Below, in pieces: positions 10,373 through 24,318 of a stretch of 64,000 bases of DNA (its first letter is position 1; each line of letters opens with the position of its first letter). The notes beneath the pieces are model-generated. The model was not told where the DNA came from. It did not search any database and worked only from the letters and a program-made list of their open reading frames with translations. The position numbers were made by a program, and so were the translations under genes. Origin of the DNA: Anadara kagoshimensis (taxonomy: Eukaryota > Mollusca > Bivalvia > Arcoida > Arcidae); contig CM037861.1 of assembly GCA_021292105.1 (NCBI GenBank), forward strand, positions 27,490,545 through 27,554,544. The letters run 5' to 3'.

Positions 10373-10974
10373 TATTTTATTTAGATGTTACTGGAAACAC
10401 AGTTTATAATCAAACCTATCACACAGATAGTCTTGATCACATCTAGAAAGTTTGTGAGGTCTAGTGGACCACATGATTAAGATTAGTTAAGGCCAACAAT
10501 TATTTTTTAATTTTGCATTTTAAATATTCTGATGTTGATTTTCTACAGTTTGTTGAAATGACTAAAAATTATAAGAAAGAAGAAAATAAATTTTTCAATG
10601 TGTTAACATTAATTTGTAAATTGTATAGTGCTAAATGTATACACTTTACCATATACAGTGTGATACACTCAGATACTTAATTGTATAATACTCCACCATT
10701 TACCTGTGCACTGTGATACACTCAAAATTACATTTACTTGACCTTTTTGATATTGGATGAATATGTCATAGATTGTATGTGTGGTGGATAGAGTGGAGCA
10801 GTTTGATTTTCTATACATGTGATGATTAAATAAGTAAACAGTACAGAGAGTAATTTTATGATAGGGAGAACGGTCAACTTTTATTATTTCCAATATTTCT
10901 ATAAAAGTCACTACTAGTATTATAAAACACAATGAGGATATAGTATTTAAATTACAGAACTTTTTTATCCCCAA

Positions 10975-11215
10975 CCTTTTGAAGAAAGAGGGGGATATTA
11001 GATTGAGTTTCAGTCCGTCTGTCCGTCCAAAATTCTTGTCTGCGCAAATTCTCCAAAACTATGAAGCACTATTTAACGAAACTTGGTGCAAAGCATAGGA
11101 GATGCGCACATCGTTAACCCGAGCTGGTTTGCTAATTTTTCTGGGAGTTATGGTCCCTTGACTGAAAACAAGAATTTGCTGGCAGGTATCATAATTCACT
11201 GAATTTGCTTGTTTA
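10975..11215 (+). mobile_element. Fragment of a CGTCCGTCC-type dispersed repeat
   Basis: It begins with a G-rich GAGGGGGATAT head and the motif CCGTCTGTCCGTCC, followed by ACTATGAAGCACTATTTAAC. The end (GAATTTGCTGG...GAATTTGCTTGTT, 11171-11214) recurs near 13965-14005. Short non-autonomous repeat remnant; family not named. Confidence 0.5.
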
Positions 11216-12597
11216 AATTGTATCTTAAAACAGTATGCAATTATTAACACTTCCGATTACTTGGATAACAACCAAATATATGTATACATACAAATGTACA
11301 AATATTCAAAATGTCACAATTTATATTCTAGATTTCCATTCCTGATAGCCTAAATAGTCATTGGCTTCTAATTTCCAAGAAATGCTTTCAAAGGTATTCT
11401 ATTTTAGCAAATTTGTAAAAAGTACTTTAAAAAGGACTACTAGTATATTTTCATTAATTTTGGAAATTTAACTATTAATAATTTTAAAACTGCGGAACTC
11501 TAGATATTGTTTATATTGTGCTATTCTCTGTTTGACTATCATTGTTTCATCATTGTAATTACCATTGTTTTAGACTCTGACTTGAAGACTGCCTCTAACT
11601 TATAATGATTCCATTGTTTCTCTGAACGTGTTACTCTATCTTAACCTATGTACCGGTATGTTATAATGAAGGCGACTTCTTATTTCTGAAATCATTCTTG
11701 TGTGATATTTTGTGTTCAAAGCTTGTTTGTGATTTATAGCAAATGCAATGCAAACTAGATTGTTAAACCAAAGTTATATAGATCAAGGATAAAATCTCAC
11801 CTAGAATGAATTGAAAGCTCATACATCTTGTCAAAATTCAAATACTAGTATGGATATATAGTGTGGTTACCATGACGATGATGAAAATGGTGTTGTCTCT
11901 CAGTTGTTAGAGATACTATGTGATTATTGTGACTAGTGATTAATGTTTGTGTATGCATATTGTATTTTATATACACATGTATGTATTTGAAGATGAAATA
12001 AGAATAGTTACAATGAAAATGTAACAGAGACAATGAAATTGGGTTTTTGTGATATGACAAATTGGCCAACTTAAAATTATTGATGATGACAACAAGTGGT
12101 ATACCTTGTAATTAAACAGTGCTATGTCTTGTAATTGAACTATGGTATACCTTGTAATTGAACATTTATCCAAATAAACGGTCTATATGACTTTGAATTT
12201 TGAAACTAGATTGTTCTTGATGAGATTAGCTCTGTAGTGAAATCTTGTTATTCATATTTTATTTATTAAAATGTTCACATTTATACAAGCCTTTGTTTTG
12301 TTCAAAATTAAACATGAAAATATTTTATGTTCAATGAATTGGACAACTAACTTTTCCTGCTACTCCAGAATAAATGTAGAATGTAGAAATAATGTAGTCG
12401 GTGCTGTTTTAGAATGTTATGTCTGCCAAATAGTCTAAACATGGTCTATGATACTTTTGTTTCTCAGAAATTAGTTTTGTTATCTTTTTACAAATATAAA
12501 ATGATGTTTAGAATTTTGATATATTCTGTTAACATAAGGTCAAGTTCGAATTTTAAAATTTTTGGCCAATTGGATCTAGATTTATTGCTGATTGTAA
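11216..12597. other. AT-rich region downstream of NCOA4
   Basis: No gene, RNA or structured repeat recognised. It could be a long NCOA4 3' UTR ending at the AATAAA at 12173-12178, but nothing proves transcription. Confidence 0.35.
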
Positions 12598-12871
12598 TAA
12601 AAACTAGAAAAACTGTGAGCCACAAGCTCACGAAAAATACCCGCCGCTCACCCCACATAAAAAAAGTCCATCAGATCTTTTTAAATAGGAGGTGCACATC
12701 TACATTATATCACAAAGATTGTGTGAAAGTTTCATGAAAATCCATTGAAGGGTTTAGGAGGAGTTGCGGATAAGAGATAGGTACCCTAAGGTGTAACGGA
12801 AGGATGGATGGACACACGGACTGACACCCCTATCACTATGTACCCCCACTTTTTAAGGGGGGGGGTATAAA
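12598..12871 (+). mobile_element. Non-autonomous repeat, copy 1 (+)
   Basis: About 270 bp from AACTAGAAAAACTGTGAGCC to AAGGGGGGGGGTAT. Bases 42727-42976 carry the same sequence in reverse orientation, with the shared blocks AGGTGCACATCTACATTATA, TAGGTACCCTAAGGTGTAAC and CCCCTATCACTAT. No ORF. Confidence 0.8.
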
Positions 12872-12899
12872 AAACAGCAGTTGAATGAATGCCAATGGA

Positions 12900-13600
12900 A
12901 AACAGGAGGTGCTTACCGTTCTGGAGCACCTGGACTCACTTCCCTGGTGGAAGTTCGCCTGTCTAACCTGACTTGTCAATTCCAGTTTTTTTTATTTTGC
13001 TTCTGGATTGTGATTTGGACATGGATAAGCATGTTTCTTTTTGATTTAAACATATGAAAGTGTCTATTTAAATACTGCAAGATTTATTTGACATAATCCC
13101 ATGACTTTCACTTCTAAATGCCAAGTGGTTGGTGAAAGAGCAGTCATTACCTATTTCAAAGTTTAGATCAGACAGGGTTCAAACACATTGCCTCCAGCAT
13201 ACATAACAAGTATTTTATAAACTGAGCTACTCATGTAGTTGTTTTACACAGGTGGCAGTGTAGTTAGCTAAACAGGAGGTGATTACCCAGTAATTCCAAG
13301 TGTGGCTTGTTATGAATGTTATCTTTATCAAACAGTTACATAATAATTATGTAAATAAACATGAGTACTTTGTAATCTCCATACATATAGTAAATCTGAC
13401 AATATTAAATTTAAAATAAGGAAGAATAGTACTAATGTTAAAATCAATGCATTTTTGGAAGATAACTGTGGTTACCGTTCTGGAGCACCTGGCCTCGCTT
13501 CCCTGGTGTCTAACCTCACTTGTCAATTCCAAAGTTTTTACTTTGCTTTTGGATTGAGATTTGGACATGGATTAGTATGTTTGTTTTTGATTATATGATT
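12900..13600 (-). repeat. Copies of the minisatellite-seeding element, plus an inverted SINE head
   Basis: 12904-13042 and 13470-13600 carry, in minus orientation, the element whose core is the 50-bp minisatellite unit of 43.4-46.35 kb (TTTGGACATGGAT and TACTTTGC next to CTTCCCTGGTG and GTTCTGGAGCACCTGG). 13102-13242 is an inverted SINE head matching 14003-14147. 13262-13290 keeps a fragment with TTAGCTAAACAGGAGGTG. Confidence 0.7.
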
Positions 13601-13888
13601 TTTGAAGATTAACTCAAAATTTTGCAATTTATGGACATTAAATTTTTTCCTAATTTTGTTCGAAGGGTTTTTCTTACATTTCGTAAAATATGACAACTTG
13701 CTCGGTTACTAGAGTTATCTTCCAAAAATGCATTGATTTTAACATTAGTTCTATTCTTCCTTATTTTAGATTTATTATTGTCAGCTTTACTATCTGTATG
13801 GAGATTACAAAGTACCCTTTTTTATTTACATAATTATTATGTAACTGTTTGATTAAGATAACATTGATAACAAGCCACACTTGGACCT
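13295..13888. repeat. Large inverted repeat with arms of about 175 bp
   Basis: The left arm 13295-13465 (AAGTGTGGCTTGTTA ... ATGCATTTTTGGAAGATAAC) pairs with the right arm 13705-13888 (GTTATCTTCCAAAAATGCAT ... TAACAAGCCACACTT). The loop is about 240 bp and contains one copy of the minisatellite-seeding element. A second arm pair lies outside (13043-13110 with 13900-13965), so the whole stretch is a rearranged foldback. Confidence 0.8.
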
Positions 13889-14002
13889 TATTTGCTCACA
13901 TTTAGGATTATGTCAAATAAATCTTGCAGTATTTTAATAGACAATTTTCATATGTTTTAAAAAGAATTTGCTGGTGGGGATTGTAATTCATCGAATTTGC
14001 TT

Positions 14003-14335
14003 GTTACATGAGTAGCTCAGTTTGTAAAATGCTCGTTTAATATGTTGGAGGTCATGTGTTTGAACCCAGTCTGATCAAGACTTGAAAATAGGTAATGACT
14101 GTTCTTTGCCAACCACTTGGCATTTAGAAGTGAAAGTCATGGGATCCTTCAGATAGGAAGAGACCTTAAAACGATGCTAAGTGTCACGACACAGAATTCT
14201 CCCTGCCCATTGTCCTGAGGGCAAAGGTAAAAAATTCTGCAACTTTTATCTTATGCTGATGATGTCTCGATATTAATGAAATATTCTAGAACAGATGTAA
14301 AACCCCATTCAATAGATCAATCAATCAATCAATCT
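14003..14335 (+). mobile_element. Diverged SINE with (AATC)n tail
   Basis: A-box-like AGTAGCTCAGTTTG at 14010, a weak B-box (GTTTGAACCC), and the family body (TGATCAAGACTTGAAAAT, GATGTCTCGATATTAATG, GAAATATTCTAGAACAGATG). It ends in (AATC)n near 14310-14335. Several substitutions make it an older copy than that at 159. Confidence 0.8.
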
Positions 14336-14557
14336 GATTATCAATCATATATAAAAGCTCCCTCTCCCAAGTTTCCCCTGTTGGGGTCTACGGCTAGGCA
14401 ATTTACATTCTACACAAAAGACACAGCATCTGAAATGTCCTAAGGTCTATTGTGCACTCATCAGAGATGGTTTATGAACAATTTTATGGTCCATCTAGCT
14501 AGTTTCTTTACCTGTGGCCCAATTGCCAATAATTTGCAAATTGAACACTCCGAGAGA

Positions 14558-17500
14558 AATATGAAGAGATAGTGGTGAGAGAAACATAATGACAAGAGAA
14601 ATACCATGACGAGAAAAATACCGTGAATGACCTGAGAATGTGACGAGAGAAATACAATGACGAGAGAAATACAATGATGATAGAAATACAATGACGAGAG
14701 AAATATAATGACCCGAGAATGTGACTAGACAAATACAATGATGAGAGAGGTACAATGATGATAGAAATACAATGACGAGAGAAATATAATGACCCGAGAA
14801 TGTGACTAGACAAATACAATGATGAGAGAGGTACAATGATGATAGAAATACAATGACGAGAGAAATATAATGACCCGAGAATGTGACTAGACAAATACAA
14901 TGATGAGAGAGGTACAATGACCTGAGAATGTGACTAGAGATATACAATGACAAGAGAAGTACAATGACCTGAAAATGTGACTAGACAAATACAATAACAA
15001 GAGAAGTACAATGACCTGAGAATGTAACTAGAGAAATACAATGACAAGAGAAGTACAATGACCTGAGAATGTGACTAGAGATATACAATGACAAGAGAAG
15101 TACAATGACCTGAGAATGTAACTAGAGAAATACAATGACAAGAGAAGTACAATGACCTGAAAATGTAACTAGAGATATACAATGACAAGAGAAGTACAAT
15201 GCCCCGAGAATGTAACTAGAGAAATACAATGACAAGAGAAGTACAATGACCTGAAAATGTAACTAGAGAAATACAATGACAAGAGAAGTACAGTTGAATC
15301 TCGTTATCTCGAACTCGGATATCTCGAACTACCGGATATCTCGAACTTTTTTAAAAAGTCCGAACAGAGTTGTTCTTTATTAAACCAAAATCACTCCGGT
15401 TATCTCGAACTCGGATATCTCGAATTATCGGCTATGTCGAACAATATTTTCGTCCCCTTGAATGAAAATCCTAGGAAAATAACACTCGTTAACTCGAACA
15501 AAAAATTTAGGAAAATTAAATTTGTTAACTCGAACAAAAAATTTAGGAAAATAAATTTGTTACTCGAACAAAAAATTTTGAGAAATCAAATTTGTCAGCG
15601 CCAACAGATTTTTTGGTAGAAAAAACACATTCCGACACAAATAAAATATTTGACTGTCGGCCTCGTGTTGATTTTAAAATTACAACATTGCACTGACCTC
15701 CCGATTTCCTTAAGCCCTTAATTATTATCCCTTGCATAAGCAATTAAACCATCATGGGGATTAGCAGGTGTTATAATTACTGCCAAGCTGAACATGGCTT
15801 CCGAAAACGTGTGATGTGAACATTACTCAACACAACCGGAAGCTTGGGATGATTAAAGTACACAAAGCGAAACTGGTATGGACACCAAAGCGGACTCCAC
15901 TATTTGTCGGCTAATATCAAGTAACAGATAATCTCCCGATTTTTTATATACTACATTCTCAATTATAAATGCTAATAATAAATAATGCAGTTTTTATATA
16001 TCATGTTTGAATACATACGATAATAGGAGAAACCGGCAATATACAGTTTGACAAGATAAAACCGAAAGCGACTTCCGGTAGGCGTGTACGAGTTACTTCC
16101 CTTTTGTTGTCGTTTTTAACATCGGTTATCTCGAACTCCGGATAAGTCGAACTTTTTACATTTCCCCGTCGAGTTCGAGATAACGAGAGTCAACTGTACA
16201 ATGACCCGAGAATGTGACTAGAGAAATACAATGACAAGAGAAGTACAATGACCTGATAATGTACCTAGAGAAATACAATGACAAGAGAAGTACAATGACC
16301 TGATAATGTAACTAGAGAAATACAATGACAAGAGAAGTACAATGACCCGAGAATGTAACTAGAGAAATACAATGACAAGAGAAGTACAATGACCCGAGAA
16401 TGTGACTAGACAAATACAATGACAAGAGAAGTACAATGACCTGATAATGTACCTAGAGAAATACAATGACAAGAGAAGTACAATGACCTGATAATGTAAC
16501 TAGAGAAATACAATGACAAGAGAAGTACAATGACCTGATAATGTACCTAGAGAAATACAATGACAAGAGAAGTACAATGACCCGAGAATGTAACTAGAGA
16601 AATACAATGACAAGAGAATGTAACTAGAGAAATACAATGACAAGAGAAGTACAATGACCTGATAATGTAACTAGAGAAATACAATGACAAAGAAGTACAA
16701 TGACCTGAGAATGTAACTAGAGAAGTACAATGACAAGAGAATGTAACTAGAGAAATACAATGACAAGAGAAGTACAATGACCCGAGAATGTGACTAGAGA
16801 AGTACAATGACAAGAGAAGTACAATGACCCGAGAATGTAACTAGAGAAATACAATGACAAGAGAAGTACAATGACCCGAGAATGTGACTAGAGAAATACA
16901 ATGACAAGAGAAGTACAATGACCTGAAAATGTAACTAGAGATATACAATGACAAGAGAAGTACAATGACGAGAGAAATGCAATATCGATAGAAATATAAC
17001 TGCGAGAGAAATACAATAACGATAGAAATACAATGATGAGAGAAGTACAATGACCCGAGAATGTGACTAGACAAATACAATGATGAGAGAGGTACAACGA
17101 CCTGAGAATGTGACTAGAGATATACAATGACAAGAGAAGTACAATGACCCGAGAATGTGACTAGACAAATACAATGATGAGAGAGGTACAACGACCTGAG
17201 AATGTGACTAGAGATATACAGTGACAAGAGAAGTACAATGACCTGAAAATGTGACTAGAGATATACAATGACAAGAGAAGTACAATGACCCGAGAATGTG
17301 ACTAGACAAATACAATAACAAGAGAAGTACAATGACCTGAGAATGTAACTAGAGAAATACAATGACAAGAGAAGTACAATGACCTGATAATGTAACTAGA
17401 GAAATACAATGACAAGAGAAGTACAATGACCTGATAATGTACCTAGAGAAATACAATGACAAGAGAAGTACAATGACCCGAGAATGTGACTAGAGAAATA

Positions 17501-20500
17501 CAATGACAAGAGAAGTACAATGACCTGAGAGTGTGACTAGAGATATACAATGACAAGAGAAGTACAATGACCTGAGAATGTAACTAGAGAAATACAATGA
17601 CAAGAGAAGTACAATGACCTGAGAATGTGACTAGAGATATACAATGACAAGAGAAGTACAATGACCTGAGAATGTAACTAGAGAAATACAATGGCAAGAG
17701 AAGTACAATGACCTGAAAATGTAACTAGAGATATACAATGACAAGAGAAGTACAATGACCCGAGAATGTAACTAGAGAAATACAATGACAAGAGAAGTAC
17801 AATGACCTGAAAATGTAACTAGAGAAATACAATGACAAGAGAAGTACAATGACCCGAGAATGTGACTAGAGAAATACAATGACAAGAGAAGTACAATGAC
17901 CTGATAATGTACCTAGAGAAATACAATGACAAGAGAAGTACAATGACCTGATAATGTAACTAGAGAAATACAATGACAAGAGAAGTACAATGACCCGAGA
18001 ATGTAACTAGAGAAATACAATGACAAGAGAAGTACAATGACCCGAGAATGTGACTAGAGATATACAATGACAAGAGAAGTACAATGACCCGAGAATGTGA
18101 CTAGACAAATACAATGACAAGAGAAGTACAATGACCTGATAATGTACCTAGAGAAATACAATGACAAGAGAAGTACAATGACCTGATAATGTAACTAGAG
18201 AAATACAATGACAAGAGAAGTACAATGACCTGATAATGTACCTAGAGAAATACAATGACAAGAGAAGTACAATGACCCGAGAATGTAACTAGAGAAATAC
18301 AATGACAAGAGAATGTAACTAGAGAAATACAATGACAAGAGAAGTACAATGACCCGAGAATGTAACTAGAGAAATACAATGACAAGAGAAGTACAATGAC
18401 CCGAGAATGTAACTAGAGAAATACAATGACAAGAGAATGTAACTAGAGAAATACAATGACAAGAGAAGTACAATGACCTGATAATGTAACTAGAGAAATA
18501 CAATGACAAGAGAAGTACAATGACCTGAGAATGTAACTAGAGAAATACAATGACAAGAGAAGTACAATGACCCGAGAATGTAACTAGAGAAATACAATGA
18601 CAAGAGAAGTACAATGACCCGAGAATGTGACTAGAGAAGTACAATGACAAGAGAAGTACAATGACCCGAGAATGTAACTAGAGAAATACAATGACAAGAG
18701 AAGTACAATGACCCGAGAATGTGACTAGAGAAATACAATGACAAGAGAAGTACAATGACCTGAAAATGTAACTAGAGATATACAATGACAAGAGAAGTAC
18801 AATGACGAGAGAAATGCAATATCGATAGAAATATAACTGCGAGAGAAATACAATAACGATAGAAATACAATGATGAGAGAAGTACAATGACCCGAGAATG
18901 TGACTAGACAAATACAATGATGAGAGAGGTACAACGACCTGAGAATGTGACTAGAGATATACAATGACAAGAGAAGTACAATGACCCGAGAATGTGACTA
19001 GACAAATACAATGATGAGAGAGGTACAACGACCTGAGAATGTGACTAGAGATATACAATGACAAGAGAAGTACAATGACCCGAGAATGTGACTAGAGATA
19101 TACAATGACAAGAGAAGTACAATGACCCGAGAATGTGACTAGACAAATACAATGACAAGAGAAGTACAATGACCTGATAATGTACCTAGAGAAATACAAT
19201 GACAAGAGAAGTACAATGACCTGATAATGTAACTAGAGAAATACAATGACAAGAGAAGTACAATGACCTGATAATGTACCTAGAGAAATACAATGACAAG
19301 AGAAGTACAATGACCCGAGAATGTAACTAGAGAAATACAATGACAAGAGAATGTAACTAGAGAAATACAATGACAAAGAAGTACAATGACCCGAGAATGT
19401 AACTAGAGAAATACAATGACAAGAGAAGTACAATGACCCGAGAATGTAACTAGAGAAATACAATGACAAGAGAATGTAACTAGAGAAATACAATGACAAG
19501 AGAAGTACAATGACCTGATAATGTAACTAGAGAAATACAATGACAAGAGAAGTACAATGACCTGAGAATGTGACTAGAGATATACAATGACAAGAGAAGT
19601 ACAATGACCTGAAAATGTGACTAAAGATATACAATGACAAGAGAAGTAAAATGACCCGAGACTGTGACTAGACAAATACAATGACAAGAGAAGTACAATG
19701 ACCTGATAATGTAACTAGAGAAATACAATGACAAGAGAAGTACAATGACCTGATAATGTACCTAGAGAAATACAATGACAAGAGAAGTACAATGACCCGA
19801 GAATGTGACTAGAGAAATACAATGACAAGAGAAGTACAATGACCCGAGAATGTGACTAGAGAAATACAATGACAAGAGAAGTACAATGACCCGAGAATGT
19901 AACTAGACAAATACAATGATGAGAGAGGTACAACGACCTGAGAATGTGACTAGACAAATACAATGATGAGAGAGGTACAACGACCTGAGAATGTGACTAG
20001 AGATATACAATGACAAGAGAAGTACAATGACCCGAGAATGTAACTAGAGAAATACAATGACAAGAGAAGTACAATGACCCGAGAATGTGACTAGAGAAAT
20101 ACAATGACAAGAGAAGTACAATGACCTGAAAATGTAACTAGAGATATACAATGACAAGAGAAGTACAATGACGAGAGAAATGCAATATCGATAGAAATAT
20201 AACTGCGAGAGAAATACAATAACGATAGAAATACAATGATGAGAGAAGTACAATGACCCGAGAATGTGACTAGACAAATACAATGATGAGAGAGGTACAA
20301 CGACCTGAGAATGTGACTAGAGATATACAATGACAAGAGAAGTACAATGACCCGAGAATGTGACTAGACAAATACAATGATGAGAGAGGTACAACGACCT
20401 GAGAATGTGACTAGAGATATACAATGACAAGAGAAGTACAATGACCTGAAAATGTGACTAAAGATATACAATGACAAGAGAAGTAAAATGACCCGAGACT

Positions 20501-23500
20501 GTGACTAGACAAATACAATGACAAGAGAAGTACAATGACCTGATAATGTAACTAGAGAAATACAATGACAAGAGAAGTACAATGACCTGATAATGTACCT
20601 AGAGAAATACAATGACAAGAGAAGTACAATGACCCGAGAATGTGACTAGAGAAATACAATGACAAGAGAAGTACAATGACCCGAGAATGTGACTAGAGAA
20701 ATACAATGACAAGAGAAGTACAATGACCCGAGAATGTAACTAGACAAATACAATGATGAGAGAGGTACAACGACCTGAGAATGTGACTAGACAAATACAA
20801 TGATGAGAGAGGTACAACGACCTGAGAATGTGACTAGAGATATACAATGACAAGAGAAGTACAATGACCCGAGAATGTGACTAGACAAATACAATGATGA
20901 GAGAGGTACAACGACCTGAGAATGTGACTAGAGATATACAATGACAAGAGAAGTACAATGACCTGAAAATGTGACTAAAGATATACAATGACAAGAGAAG
21001 TACAATGACCCGAGACTGTGACTAGACAAATACAATGACAAGAGAAGTACAATGACCTGATAATGTAACTAGAGAAATACAATGACAAGAGAAGTACAAT
21101 GACCTGATAATGTACCTAGAGAAATACAATGACAAGAGAAGTACAATGACCCGAGAATGTGACTAGAGAAATACAATGACAAGAGAAGTACAATGACCCG
21201 AGAATGTGACTAGAGAAATACAATGACAAGAGAAGTACAATGACCCGAGAATGTAACTAGACAAATACAATGATGAGAGAGGTACAACGACCTGAGAATG
21301 TGACTAGAGATATACAATGACAAGAGAAGTACAATGACCCGAGAATGTGACTAGACAAATACAATGACAAGAGAAGTACAATGACCCGAGAATGTGACTA
21401 GACAAATACAATGACTAGAGAAGTACAATGACCTGATAATGTAACTAGAGAAATACAATGACAAGAGAAGTACAATGACCCGAGAATGTGACTAGAGAAA
21501 TACAATGACAAGAGAAGTACAATGACCTGAAAATGTGACTAGAGATATACAATGACAAGAGAAGTACAATGACCCGAGAATGTGACTAGACAAATACAAT
21601 GACTAGAGAAGTACAATGACCTGATAATGTAACTAGAGAAATACAATGACAAGAGAAGTACAATGACCCGAGAATGTGACTAGACAAATACAATGACAAG
21701 AGAAGTACAATGACCCGAGAATGTGACTAGACAAATACAATGATGAGAGAGGTACAACGACCTGAGAATGTGACTAGAGATATACAATGACAAGAGAAGT
21801 ACAATGACCCGATAATGTGACTAGAGAAGTACAATGACAAGAGAAGTACAATGACCCGAGAATGTGACTAGAGAAGTACAATGACAAGAGAAGTACAATG
21901 ACCCGAGAATGTAATAGAGAAATACAATGACAAGAGAAGTACAATGACCCGAGAATGTGACTAGAGAAATACAATGACAAGAGAAGTACAATGACCTGAA
22001 ATGTAACTAGAGATATACAATGACAAGAGAAGTACAATGACGAGAGAAATGCAATATCGATAGAAATATAACTGCGAGAGAAATACAATAACGATAGAAA
22101 TACAATGATGAGAGAAGTACAATGACCCGAGAATGTGACTAGACAAATACAATGATGAGAGAGGTACAACGACCTGAGAATGTGACTAGAGATATACAAT
22201 GACAAGAGAAGTACAATGACCCGAGAATGTGACTAGACAAATACAATGATGAGAGAGGTACAACGACCTGAGAATGTGACTAGAGATATACAATGACAAG
22301 AGAAGTACAATGACCTGAAAATGTGACTAAAGATATACAATGACAAGAGAAGTAAAATGACCCGAGACTGTGACTAGACAAATACAATGACAAGAGAAGT
22401 ACAATGACCTGATAATGTAACTAGAGAAATACAATGACAAGAGAAGTACAATGACCTGATAATGTACCTAGAGAAATACAATGACAAGAGAAGTACAATG
22501 ACCCGAGAATGTGACTAGAGAAATACAATGACAAGAGAAGTACAATGACCCGAGAATGTGACTAGAGAAATACAATGACAAGAGAAGTACAATGACCCGA
22601 GAATGTAACTAGACAAATACAATGATGAGAGAGGTACAACGACCTGAGAATGTGACTAGACAAATACAATGATGAGAGAGGTACAACGACCTGAGAATGT
22701 GACTAGAGATATACAATGACAAGAGAAGTACAATGACCCGAGAATGTGACTAGACAAATACAATGATGAGAGAGGTACAACGACCTGAGAATGTGACTAG
22801 AGATATACAATGACAAGAGAAGTACAATGACCTGAAAATGTGACTAAAGATATACAATGACAAGAGAAGTACAATGACCCGAGACTGTGACTAGACAAAT
22901 ACAATGACAAGAGAAGTACAATGACCTGATAATGTAACTAGAGAAATACAATGACAAGAGAAGTACAATGACCTGATAATGTACCTAGAGAAATACAATG
23001 ACAAGAGAAGTACAATGACCCGAGAATGTGACTAGAGAAATACAATGACAAGAGAAGTACAATGACCCGAGAATGTGACTAGAGAAATACAATGACAAGA
23101 GAAGTACAATGACCCGAGAATGTAACTAGACAAATACAATGATGAGAGAGGTACAACGACCTGAGAATGTGACTAGAGATATACAATGACAAGAGAAGTA
23201 CAATGACCCGAGAATGTGACTAGACAAATACAATGACAAGAGAAGTACAATGACCCGAGAATGTGACTAGACAAATACAATGACTAGAGAAGTACAATGA
23301 CCTGATAATGTAACTAGAGAAATACAATGACAAGAGAAGTACAATGACCCGAGAATGTGACTAGAGAAATACAATGACAAGAGAAGTACAATGACCTGAA
23401 AATGTGACTAGAGATACAATGACAAGAGAAGTACAATGACCCGAGAATGTGACTAGACAAATACAATGACTAGAGAAGTACAATGACCTGATAATGTAAC

Positions 23501-24318
23501 TAGAGAAATACAATGACAAGAGAAGTACAATGACCCGAGAATGTGACTAGACAAATACAATGACAAGAGAAGTACAATGACCCGAGAATGTGACTAGACA
23601 AATACAATGATGAGAGAGGTACAACGACCTGAGAATGTGACTAGAGATATACAATGACAAGAGAAGTACAATGACCCGATAATGTGACTAGAGAAGTACA
23701 ATGACAAGAGAAGTACAATGACGAGAGAAATGCAATATCGATAGAAATTCAATGATGAGAGAAATATAACGATGAGGGAAATACAATGGCGAGAGAAACA
23801 AAATGACAACAGAAATACATTTTACAATGACAAGAGAAATATATTGACTAGAGAAATATAATGAGAAAAGAAATACAATTACGAGAGAAATAATATGACA
23901 ACAGAAATACAATGACAACAGAAATGCAATGACAAGAGAAATATATTGACTATAGAAATATAATGACAAAAGAAAAACAATGACGAAAGAAATACAATTA
24001 CAACGGAAATGTAAGGGTGAGAGAAATACAATGACAAGAGAAATATAACGGTGAGGGAAATACAATGACGCGAGAAATACAATGACAAGAGAAATACAAT
24101 GACGAATGACGAGAGAAATACAATGACAAGAGAACTACAATGACGAATGACGAGAGAAATACAATGACAAGAGAACTACAATGACAAAAGAAATATAATG
24201 ATGAGAGAAATACAATGACGAGAGAAATACAATGATGAGAGAAAGATAATGACAAGAAAAATACAATGATAGGAGAAATATAATGAGAAAAATACAACGA
24301 GAGAGATACAATGACAAG
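14558..24318. repeat. 9.7-kb satellite array, 17-bp ancestral and 47-bp derived units
   Basis: At both edges (about 14580-14700 and 23700-24318) the unit is about 17 bp (AATACAATGACGAGAGA). In the core the unit is 47 bp, built from AGTACAATGACCCGAGAATG, then TGACTAGAGAAA, then TACAATGACAAGAGAAG, with alternatives CCTGATAATG, CCTGAAAATG, TAACTAGAG and GACTAGACA. A diagnostic block with GCAATATCGATAG recurs at about 16980, 18817, 20183, 22052 and 23733, giving higher-order spacings of about 1837, 1366, 1869 and 1681 bp. There is no coding logic. Interrupted by the element at 15291-16196. Confidence 0.95.
15291..16196. mobile_element. 906-bp pogo/Tigger-like non-autonomous DNA transposon
   Basis: The left end CAGTTGAATCTCGTTATCTC and the reverse complement of the right end, CAGTTGACTCTCGTTATCTC, are inverted repeats with one mismatch over 20 bp, flanked by TA on both sides (15289-15290 and 16197-16198). 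CAGT-starting ends with a TA target duplication are typical of pogo/Tigger elements. Subterminal GGATATCTCGAACT repeats occur near the left end. No transposase frame survives. It sits inside the satellite array. Confidence 0.85.

Noticed and set aside
10640..10720. CAGTGT motifs as possible iron-responsive elements on the NCOA4 3' side
   Set aside because: The bases flanking the loops do not pair into the required five-base upper stem with a bulged C.
15291..16196. CENP-B boxes within the satellite or its pogo-like insertion
   Set aside because: TTCGAGATAACGAG-type sequence only superficially resembles the box; key positions do not match.
14495..24317. Many minus-strand frames (up to 152 codons) rich in SLYFS, HCISLV and TFSGH across the satellite
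   Set aside because: They are the satellite read in frames that happen to lack stops. The 47-bp period shifts frame at each unit, all three frames are partly open, and there is no conserved start or splice logic.
14558..24318. CRISPR-like regular repeats
   Set aside because: The spacing between repeats is itself repeat sequence and not unique spacers, and the window is animal DNA.
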